Shown piece by piece: positions 58,304 to 64,000 of a stretch of DNA of 64,000 nt (the first letter of the stretch is position 1; every line of letters begins with the position of its first letter). A program made the translations under genes and the position numbers. This DNA is from Bacillus testis (GTDB lineage: Bacteria; Bacillota; Bacilli; Bacillales; DSM-1321): NCBI RefSeq assembly GCF_001243895.1, contig NZ_LN851186.1, positions 1,695,933 through 1,759,932 of the forward strand, read 5' to 3'. A model generated the notes under the pieces. It made no database searches. It saw only the letters and a program-made list of their open reading frames with translations, and had not been told where the DNA came from.

Positions 58304-58337
58304 AAAAAGCGTCTCTCTTTATGGGAGGCGCTTTTTT
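58304..58337 (+). terminator. ymxH terminator
   Basis: AAAAGCGTCTC and GAGGCGCTTTT (one G-U pair) form a stem followed by a T run, directly after the ymxH stop. Confidence 0.88.
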
Positions 58338-58370
58338 CTATTGGGGATGGATGGCTACATATTGACAAAC

Positions 58371-58398
58371 ACCTATTTCATGCGTGTTTCATATGATG
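58371..58398 (+). promoter_or_regulatory. Candidate sigma-K promoter of dpaAB
   Basis: AC (58371-58372), exactly 17 nt, then CATATGATG (58390-58398) matches the sigma-K pattern AC-N17-CATANNNTA with one mismatch at the last base. The spoVF (dpaAB) operon is transcribed by mother-cell sigma-K in B. subtilis, so the match fits the expected control. Confidence 0.6.
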
Positions 58399-58453
58399 GG
58401 ATGGAAAACAGAATGAAGGTTTCCTTATATCCAAAAGAAGCAGGTGATGTTTA

Positions 58454-59356
58454 ATGCTTACTGGTATGCAAATAGCGATCATCGGCGGGGATGCTCGCCA
58501 ACTGGAAGTGATCAAGAAACTCACTGAACAGGATGCAAAGCTGTCTTTGGCCGGTTTCGGTCAGCTTGACCATGCCTTTTCGGGTGCCGTTAAAGAGAAA
58601 ATGGACGAAATCGATTTTTCAGAAATAGATAGCATTATTTTACCTGTGTCGGGAACGAATACGGAAGGTAAGGTAGAGGCAATCTTTTCGAATGAAGATA
58701 TTATGCTGACACATGATCATCTGGCAGCGACCCCTGCCCATTGCACAGTGTATTCCGGGATCAGCAATGCCTATTTGAATGAAATAACCAAACATTCAAA
58801 CCGTAGATTAGTAAAGTTGTTTGAACGCGATGATGTGGCTATTTACAATAGCATTCCTACCGTGGAAGGCACCATTATGATGGCTATACAACATACCGAT
58901 TTTACGATCCATGGCAGTAAAGTAATGGTACTGGGCCTAGGGAGAACCGGGATGAGCGTTGCCCGCACGTTCCGGGCATTGGGAGCCGATGTACGGGTTG
59001 GTGTCAGAAAGACAGAGCATATTGCCCGCATTACAGAAATGGGCATGAAGCCATTCCATTTAGACGAACTAGTTGGAAAAGTAAAGGATATCGATATCTG
59101 TATCAACACAATTCCTGTGGCTATAGTGACAGCGAAAGTCATCGCCAGCATGCCTGCCCATACATTGATCCTTGATCTGGCCTCTAAGCCCGGCGGCACA
59201 GATTTTCGCTATGCAGAAAAACGAGGCATAAAAGCGCTGTTGGCGCCCGGTCTTCCCGGCATTGTCGCCCCGAAGACGGCAGGCCAGATCATGGCAGGCG
59301 TCTTAACGCAATTACTGCAGGAAGATCTGGAGAAAAGAAAGGGGAAGGCAAAATGA
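58454..59356 (+). CDS. dpaA: Dipicolinate synthase subunit A
   Basis: DpaA with DpaB converts the DapA product (4-hydroxy-tetrahydrodipicolinate) to dipicolinate, which is stored with calcium in the spore core. It is 300 residues. The N-terminal domain (IAIIGGDARQLEVIKKLTEQ) precedes a Rossmann domain with GLGRTGMSVARTFRALGADV near 160-180 and a C-terminal LAPGLPGIVAPKTAG segment. AGCAGGTGA precedes ATG 58454. It overlaps dpaB by 4 nt (ATGA). A sigma-K-like promoter lies upstream. Confidence 0.97.
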   Translation: MLTGMQIAIIGGDARQLEVIKKLTEQDAKLSLAGFGQLDHAFSGAVKEKMDEIDFSEIDSIILPVSGTNTEGKVEAIFSNEDIMLTHDHLAATPAHCTVYSGISNAYLNEITKHSNRRLVKLFERDDVAIYNSIPTVEGTIMMAIQHTDFTIHGSKVMVLGLGRTGMSVARTFRALGADVRVGVRKTEHIARITEMGMKPFHLDELVGKVKDIDICINTIPVAIVTAKVIASMPAHTLILDLASKPGGTDFRYAEKRGIKALLAPGLPGIVAPKTAGQIMAGVLTQLLQEDLEKRKGKAK

Positions 59357-59946
59357 GTTTACAAGGAAAACGGATAGGGTTTGGTGTGACGGGTTCCCAT
59401 TGCACATATGATGCAGTATTCCCGGAGATAGAGCGTCTGGTCAATGAAGGTGCAGAAGTGATACCGGTTGTCACATCGACAGTCACACATACAAATACCC
59501 GTTTCGGAGAAGGCGAGGATTGGGTCAAGCGTTTTGAAGCCATAACGGGGCACAAGGTGATTGACAGCATCGTAAAAGCCGAGCCTCTTGGCCCCAAAAT
59601 GCCGCTTGATTGCATGGTCATAGCGCCTCTTACAGGCAACTCGATGAGCAAGTTCGCCAATGCCTTGACGGACAGCCCGGTCCTTATGGCGGCCAAAGCG
59701 ACTTTAAGGAATTACCGCCCTGTTGTCCTCGGAATCTCCACGAATGACGCCCTTGGCCTGAATGGCGTTAATCTCATGACGCTGATGGCCGCTAAAGATA
59801 TCTATTTTATCCCATATGGCCAAGACGACCCTCATAATAAACCGAAATCCATGGTCGCGGATATGACGCTGATACGGGATACCATTCTCGCGGCAATCGA
59901 GGGCAAACAAATCCAGCCGGTGATCATTGAAAAATACCTAAGATAA
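59353..59946 (+). CDS. dpaB: Dipicolinate synthase subunit B
   Basis: DpaB is the flavoprotein-like subunit of dipicolinate synthase. It is 197 residues of the flavodoxin-like decarboxylase fold: GKRIGFGVTGSHCTYDAVFP, then CMVIAPLTGNSMSKFANALT and NYRPVVLGISTNDALGLNGV. It is coupled to dpaA through ATGA. A 257-nt gap follows before asd; I see no convincing terminator in it. Confidence 0.97.
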   Translation: MSLQGKRIGFGVTGSHCTYDAVFPEIERLVNEGAEVIPVVTSTVTHTNTRFGEGEDWVKRFEAITGHKVIDSIVKAEPLGPKMPLDCMVIAPLTGNSMSKFANALTDSPVLMAAKATLRNYRPVVLGISTNDALGLNGVNLMTLMAAKDIYFIPYGQDDPHNKPKSMVADMTLIRDTILAAIEGKQIQPVIIEKYLR

Positions 59947-60114
59947 GCCTCGGGAAGCAGATAACAGGAAATTTTATATACACTTTAGAGTATTAATCCC
60001 TTCCTTTTCGAATGTTATATGATAAAATCAAATAAATCTTTAAGATAAAATTAATAAATATATAGGCATTTGCTATTTATGTGAGCAGCATTTAAACGTA
60101 CAATGTAGAAGATG

Positions 60115-60172
60115 GCCCTTACATAAGGGCTACTGCCATTGTGGTGGTTATGCCAAGTTCCTCACGTTGGCA
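60115..60172 (+). promoter_or_regulatory. Two small hairpins in the asd leader
   Basis: GCCCTT (60115-60120) pairs with AAGGGC (60125-60130) around ACAT. TGCCAA (60151-60156) pairs with TTGGCA (60167-60172) around a 10-nt loop. They do not make up a lysine riboswitch that I can recognise, and no T run follows. They may stabilise the transcript or hold a regulatory site. Confidence 0.4.
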
Positions 60173-60203
60173 AAAATGTTTGGATAGGAATGGGGTATAG
60201 ACG

Positions 60204-61259
60204 GTGGAAGAGAAACAAGGATTACATGTAGCAGTAGTGGGAGCAACAGGAGCGGTAGGGCAGCAGATGATCGCAACTTTGTCTAAAAGAGATCTGCCGA
60301 TCAGCCAATTAACTCTTTTATCTTCATCACGTTCTGCTGGAACACAAGTGAAGTTCAAAGGGCAGGATATCACTGTGCAAGAGGCTAAACCGGAATCCTT
60401 CGAGGGCGTCGATATTGCATTATTCAGCGCCGGAGGGAATATTTCTCTGCAATTGGCTCCCGAGGCTGTCAAGCGTGGCGCAATCGTTGTCGATAATACG
60501 AGCGCATACCGTATGGATAAGAATGTGCCATTGGTGGTGCCTGAAGTGAATGAGGAAGACCTTAAGGAACAACAAGGGATTATTGCCAACCCGAATTGTT
60601 CTACCATTCAAATGGTTGTCGCTTTGGAGCCGATCTCCCAGCAGTTCGGTTTGACTAAAGTACTTGTGTCAACATACCAGGCTGTTTCCGGATCCGGTGC
60701 AGCTGCCATAGCGGAGATGAAGGAGCAGTCGCGGGCTCTGTTGGATGGCGAAGAAATAACGCCAGCAGTCCTGCCTGTCAAAGGGGATAAGAAACATTAT
60801 CAGATTGCTTTCAATGCCATCCCGCAAATAGATAAGTTCCAGGATAACGGATATACATTCGAAGAAATGAAAATGATTAATGAAACCAAAAAAATCATGC
60901 ATCGCAGCGATCTTCCTGTAGCAGCCACTTGTGTACGCATCCCAGTCGAAACGGGCCATTCCGAATCGGTCTATATTGAAGTGGAGAAGGAAGGCGTAAC
61001 GGTAGAACAAATGAAAGAAGCCCTGAAGAATGCACCCGGAATTGTCCTCCAGGATGATCCGCAGCATCAGGTCTATCCAATGCCAGCCGATTCTGTGGGC
61101 AAAAACGAAGTGTTTGTCGGACGGATTCGCAAAGATTTGGATAACGACCGCGGGTTCCATATGTGGATTGTTTCTGATAACCTCTTAAAAGGCGCAGCGT
61201 GGAACTCTGTTCAAATAGCGGAAAGTTTATTAAAATTAGATATAGTCAAGGTGAAATAA
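60204..61259 (+). CDS. asd: Aspartate-semialdehyde dehydrogenase
   Basis: Asd reduces aspartyl phosphate to aspartate semialdehyde, the branch compound for lysine/diaminopimelate, threonine and methionine. It is 351 residues from GTG 60204 (upstream GGAATGGGG). The NADP loop is [20 protein letters not shown], the active-site Cys132 lies in [16 protein letters not shown], and the later motif [15 protein letters not shown] carries the catalytic His. dapG follows after 65 nt containing a hairpin. Confidence 0.98.
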   Translation: MEEKQGLHVAVVGATGAVGQQMIATLSKRDLPISQLTLLSSSRSAGTQVKFKGQDITVQEAKPESFEGVDIALFSAGGNISLQLAPEAVKRGAIVVDNTSAYRMDKNVPLVVPEVNEEDLKEQQGIIANPNCSTIQMVVALEPISQQFGLTKVLVSTYQAVSGSGAAAIAEMKEQSRALLDGEEITPAVLPVKGDKKHYQIAFNAIPQIDKFQDNGYTFEEMKMINETKKIMHRSDLPVAATCVRIPVETGHSESVYIEVEKEGVTVEQMKEALKNAPGIVLQDDPQHQVYPMPADSVGKNEVFVGRIRKDLDNDRGFHMWIVSDNLLKGAAWNSVQIAESLLKLDIVKVK

Positions 61260-61276
61260 TTCTGCCTGTAGAAAAT

Positions 61277-61306
61277 CTCAGCCTTTGCAGCCACTGGAAG
61301 GCTGAG
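61277..61306 (+). other. Hairpin between asd and dapG
   Basis: CTCAGCCTT (61277-61285) pairs perfectly with AAGGCTGAG (61298-61306) around a 12-nt loop; TTCATTT follows rather than a clean T run. It ends 6 nt before the dapG ribosome site (GAGGTG) and may act as a weak attenuator or an mRNA stabiliser. Confidence 0.5.
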
Positions 61307-61324
61307 TTCATTTGAGGTGTAAAC

Positions 61325-62566
61325 ATGAAAATAATCGTCCAAAAGTTCGGCGGAACGTCCGTAAAGGATGAAGAAAGCAGAACACATGCGAGAAAACATA
61401 TTGAAAAAGCTATTAATGAAGGATATAAAGTGGTAGTCGTTGTTTCTGCAATGGGAAGAAAAGGCGATCCATATGCGACTGATACGCTGCTTTCCCTTGT
61501 CGGGGGCCAGCACACGCACATCAATAGAAGAGAGCAAGATTTGCTTCTTTCTGTTGGAGAGACAATCTCTTCGGTTGTTTTCGCGAATATGCTGAATGAG
61601 CACCAGATTAAAGCAACGGCCTTTACCGGCGCCCAAGCAGGGTTCCGCACCAATAATGAGCACACAAACGCCAAAATCGTCGAAATGAAATGCGAACGTC
61701 TCTTGAAAGAACTTGAGACCCATGATGCAGTAGTGGTTGCAGGGTTTCAAGGAATTGCAAGAAACGGCGATGTGACGACAATCGGGCGCGGAGGAAGCGA
61801 TACTTCTGCGGCCGCCCTTGGTGCAGCGCTGCAGGCTGAATGGATCGATATATTCACGGATGTCGAAGGAATAATGACAGCGGATCCGCGCATAACAGAT
61901 AAAGCCCGCGCTTTATCAATCGTGACATATAATGAAGTGTGCAATATGGCTTATCAAGGAGCCAAAGTCATCCATCCCCGGGCAGTGGAAATTGCCATGG
62001 CGGCGAAAGTGCCGATCAGAATCCGTTCCACTTACAGTGACGGCTTAGGTACATTGGTGACTTCTGTCCATCGCCAGGGACGGGGAAGCGATGTGCAGGA
62101 CCAACTGGTTACAGGTATCGCGCATATGCCGCGTGTGACGCAAATACGGGTCAATGCAAAGAAGGATCAATATAATTTACAGACAGAAGTATTTAAGGCG
62201 ATGGCCAATGCCTCTATTTCCGTGGATTTTATCAATATTTCTTTGAACGGAGTTGTATACACCGTAAATGAAGAAATGACGGATAAAGCCATACAGGTTC
62301 TCGAGGAAATCGGCTATAATCCGACGGTCATCCGCAATTGCGCGAAGGTGTCTGTAGTAGGTGCAGGCATTACCGGCGTCCCGGGCGTAACGGCCAAAAT
62401 AGTGTCCGCCTTATCAGAGCAAGGGATCAACATTTTGCAGGCGGCGGACAGCCATACGACCATTTGGGTACTTGTAAAAGAAGAACACTTGACGGCTGCA
62501 GTCAATGCGTTGCATGACGCCTTTGAACTGCATGTCGAGTTACACAGCACCAAAATACAAAAATGA
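61325..62566 (+). CDS. dapG: Aspartokinase I (diaminopimelate-responsive type)
   Basis: DapG phosphorylates aspartate to start the aspartate pathway for diaminopimelate. It is 413 residues. The kinase signature KFGGTSVKDEESR is at the N-terminus, with FQGIARNGDVTTIGRGGSDT and FTDVEGIMTADPRI in the catalytic domain. Two ACT domains follow (about 270-400), with SVVGAGITGVPGVTAKIVSA. The gene has no separate beta-subunit internal signature that I can identify. It lies in the asd-dapG-dapA cluster next to the dipicolinate genes, matching the sporulation-linked isozyme of Bacillus. Confidence 0.96.
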   Translation: MKIIVQKFGGTSVKDEESRTHARKHIEKAINEGYKVVVVVSAMGRKGDPYATDTLLSLVGGQHTHINRREQDLLLSVGETISSVVFANMLNEHQIKATAFTGAQAGFRTNNEHTNAKIVEMKCERLLKELETHDAVVVAGFQGIARNGDVTTIGRGGSDTSAAALGAALQAEWIDIFTDVEGIMTADPRITDKARALSIVTYNEVCNMAYQGAKVIHPRAVEIAMAAKVPIRIRSTYSDGLGTLVTSVHRQGRGSDVQDQLVTGIAHMPRVTQIRVNAKKDQYNLQTEVFKAMANASISVDFINISLNGVVYTVNEEMTDKAIQVLEEIGYNPTVIRNCAKVSVVGAGITGVPGVTAKIVSALSEQGINILQAADSHTTIWVLVKEEHLTAAVNALHDAFELHVELHSTKIQK

Positions 62567-62593
62567 ATGAAACAATCAATTAGGAGTGAAAGC

Positions 62594-63463
62594 ATGATTT
62601 CTTTCGGGAAAGTGTCAACAGCAATGGTGACCCCTTTTGACTATAAAGGAAATATTGATTTTCCAAAGACGACTCAACTCGTCAATTATCTTATAGAAAA
62701 CGGGACTGATTCACTGGTCGTAGCAGGAACGACCGGCGAATCGCCCACACTTACAACAGAAGAGAAAATTGCGCTTTTCCAACATGTGGTGAAAGTTGTA
62801 GACGGTCGTGTGCCTATAATAGCAGGCACCGGAAGCAACAACACGTATGCTTCAATTGAATTGACCAAAAAAGCGGAGGAAATCGGCGTAGACGCCGTCC
62901 TTTTAGTGGCTCCGTATTATAACAAGCCTAACCAGCAAGGCCTGTACGAACATTTTAAAGCAATCGCTGAAAATACCTCATTGCCGGTCATGCTGTATAA
63001 TGTGCCGGGAAGGTCAGTGGCAAAGATCGCGCCGGAAACTGTGGTTGCTTTGTCCCAAATCCCTAATATAGTGGCCATCAAAGAAGCAACCGCTGATTTT
63101 GCTTCGGCAACTGAAATTATCGCCAATACTCCGGATGATTTCCTGCTGTACAGCGGAGACGATCATCTTACTCTTCCGATGCTCTCAATCGGAGCGGCAG
63201 GGATTATTTCAGTGGCTTCCCATATCATCGGGAATGAAATGCAGGAAATGATTGAGGCATTTTACAGCGGAAACCTGCAAAAAGCAGCGGAACTTCACCG
63301 TACTTTATGCCCGTTGATGGCCGGAATGTTCATGGCGCCAAGCCCAGCTCCTGTTAAAACGGCTCTACAGATAAAAGGGATGGATGTAGGTTCAGTCCGT
63401 TTACCTTTAGTGGCCCTTACAGCAGAAGAGAGAAACACACTTACTAATCTTTTGAATAGATAA
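62594..63463 (+). CDS. dapA: 4-hydroxy-tetrahydrodipicolinate synthase
   Basis: DapA condenses aspartate semialdehyde with pyruvate, the first committed step to diaminopimelate, lysine and dipicolinate. From ATG 62594 (MISFGKVSTAMVTPFDYKGN), 4-5 nt after AGGAGTGA, it is 289 residues. The TIM barrel carries T46-T47 in VAGTTGESPTLTTEE, Y135 in MLYNVPGRS and the Schiff-base K163 in IVAIKEATADF. An in-frame start at 62567 directly after dapG lacks a ribosome site. A terminator follows. Confidence 0.98.
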   Translation: MISFGKVSTAMVTPFDYKGNIDFPKTTQLVNYLIENGTDSLVVAGTTGESPTLTTEEKIALFQHVVKVVDGRVPIIAGTGSNNTYASIELTKKAEEIGVDAVLLVAPYYNKPNQQGLYEHFKAIAENTSLPVMLYNVPGRSVAKIAPETVVALSQIPNIVAIKEATADFASATEIIANTPDDFLLYSGDDHLTLPMLSIGAAGIISVASHIIGNEMQEMIEAFYSGNLQKAAELHRTLCPLMAGMFMAPSPAPVKTALQIKGMDVGSVRLPLVALTAEERNTLTNLLNR

Positions 63464-63468
63464 TTAGC

Positions 63469-63504
63469 AAGCAGGCTGATCCGGTTGTTTGGTCGGCCTG
63501 CTTT
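63469..63504 (+). terminator. dapA terminator
   Basis: AAGCAGGC (63469-63476) pairs with GCCTGCTT (63496-63503), followed by TTTTCTTC. It closes the asd-dapG-dapA unit. Confidence 0.85.
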
Positions 63505-63694
63505 TCTTCTGATACATACATATACTTACATGACCAGCAACATAGTTTGCAAAAACAATCTTGGATACAAATACATACATAAATTGCTCTATAAGCCATT
63601 TTCAGAAGAAGAAAAAGCTTGTACTGCCAACGTTTAGACGAGAAAAGCGACCGCCGTTTTAGGGTGTCTCCCAACCAACAATCATGGTAAAAGG
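63505..63694 (+). other. Intergenic region between dapA and rnjB
   Basis: About 190 bp, A+T-rich, with no gene. The 11-mer ATACATACATA occurs twice, at about 63513 and 63569, in direct orientation. Apart from this and the promoter just downstream I see nothing in it. Confidence 0.5.
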
Positions 63695-63724
63695 TTGATA
63701 TATAAAAATTAAGTAAGGTATAAT
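63695..63724 (+). promoter_or_regulatory. Sigma-A promoter of rnjB
   Basis: TTGATA (63695-63700), an 18-nt spacer and TATAAT (63719-63724) form a good promoter 47 bp before the rnjB start. Confidence 0.7.
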
Positions 63725-63771
63725 AGACATAATTTGAACGAGCGGAAATGCTTTCATTAGGAGGAAAAGAT

Positions 63772-64000
63772 GTGAATAATCAAACTGCAAAAAACAAAAT
63801 CAAGGTCACTGCCTTAGGCGGACAAGGTGAGCTTGGAAAAAACATGTATGCAATCGAAGTCGATGAGCAGCTATTTGTTCTCGACGCCGGTTTAATGTTT
63901 CCGGAAGAGGAAATGCTTGGCATCGATGTAGTGATTCCGGATACAACCTATTTAATGGAGAACAAAGAGAAGCTACAGGGAATCTTCATTTCCCATGGGC
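63772..64000 (+). CDS. rnjB: Ribonuclease J2 (3' truncated by window edge)
   Basis: The first 76 codons of an RNase J read from GTG 63772, with AGGAGG at 63759-63764 upstream. The ATG at 63770 is out of frame and followed at once by a stop. The metallo-beta-lactamase start is visible: [20 protein letters not shown], then [20 protein letters not shown] and [20 protein letters not shown]. The frame is cut just inside the HxHxDH motif (SHG). Position after dapA and similarity to the YmfA type identify RNase J2, which partners RNase J1 in mRNA processing. Confidence 0.92.
   Translation, partial: MNNQTAKNKIKVTALGGQGELGKNMYAIEVDEQLFVLDAGLMFPEEEMLGIDVVIPDTTYLMENKEKLQGIFISHG

Noticed and set aside
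60061..60203. Lysine riboswitch (L box) before asd
   Set aside because: Only two short stems are seen; the conserved multi-helix junction and terminator of the L box are absent.
63505..63600. CRISPR-like or tandem repeat from ATACATACATA copies
   Set aside because: Only two copies of a simple A+T sequence, with no regular spacers.

Overview
The window is an unbroken stretch of conserved Bacillaceae chromosome. Nearly every gene reads on the + strand. The order runs from codY through the 31-kb flagellar/chemotaxis (fla/che) operon to sigD, then rpsB-tsf-pyrH-frr-uppS-cdsA-dxr-rseP-proS-polC, the rimP-nusA-infB operon, truB-ribF-rpsO-pnp, and finally ylxY-mlpA-ymxH-dpaAB-asd-dapG-dapA-rnjB. 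This matches the arrangement known in Bacillus subtilis. The host is therefore a motile, endospore-forming Gram-positive rod: the dipicolinate synthase pair and YlxY are sporulation genes. It is not B. subtilis itself. It carries a FapA-like (DUF342) gene and a small unknown gene between sigD and swrB, a flg_new-type (TIGR02530) gene between flgD and flgE, and a longer hook protein. Species cannot be fixed from the sequence alone.

Region 1 (1-546) is the 3' part of codY, closed by two strong hairpin terminators. Region 2 (1130-30936) is fla/che: rod and basal body (flgB, flgC, fliE, fliF), switch and export ATPase (fliG-fliJ), hook (fliK, flgD, TIGR02530, flgE), swrD-fliL, the C ring (fliM, fliY) with cheY, the export gate (fliO, fliP, fliQ, fliR, flhB, flhA), placement GTPases (flhF, flhG), chemotaxis (cheB, cheA, cheW, cheC, cheD), sigD, and a fapA-like/unknown/swrB-like tail. 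Many junctions overlap (TAATG or ATGA), which indicates translational coupling. Region 3 (31179-45107) holds translation, envelope and replication genes with several terminators and sigma-A promoters. Region 4 (45149-50550) is the rimP-nusA-ylxR-ylxQ-infB-ylxP-rbfA operon, with a long leader that contains a possible 34-residue upstream ORF. Region 5 (50714-55452) covers tRNA modification, flavin synthesis, S15 and PNPase. Region 6 (55727-63463) holds sporulation and diaminopimelate/lysine pathway genes: dpaAB make the spore compound from the product of asd-dapG-dapA. The window ends inside rnjB (RNase J2).

No tRNA, rRNA, insertion sequence, prophage, CRISPR array or defence cassette was seen, and I find no clearly new multi-gene system. 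The observations most worth following are small. They are a hairpin between the Shine-Dalgarno and the start codon of swrD, a leader ORF before rimP, a CodY-box-like core inside the codY terminator next to the fla/che promoter region, an odd G+C-richer block before polC, a YlxY that lacks the usual deacetylase aspartates, and the fapA-like/unknown/swrB-like tail of the motility operon. Coordinates of CDS entries include the stop codon. Starts were chosen by Shine-Dalgarno position and family N-termini.
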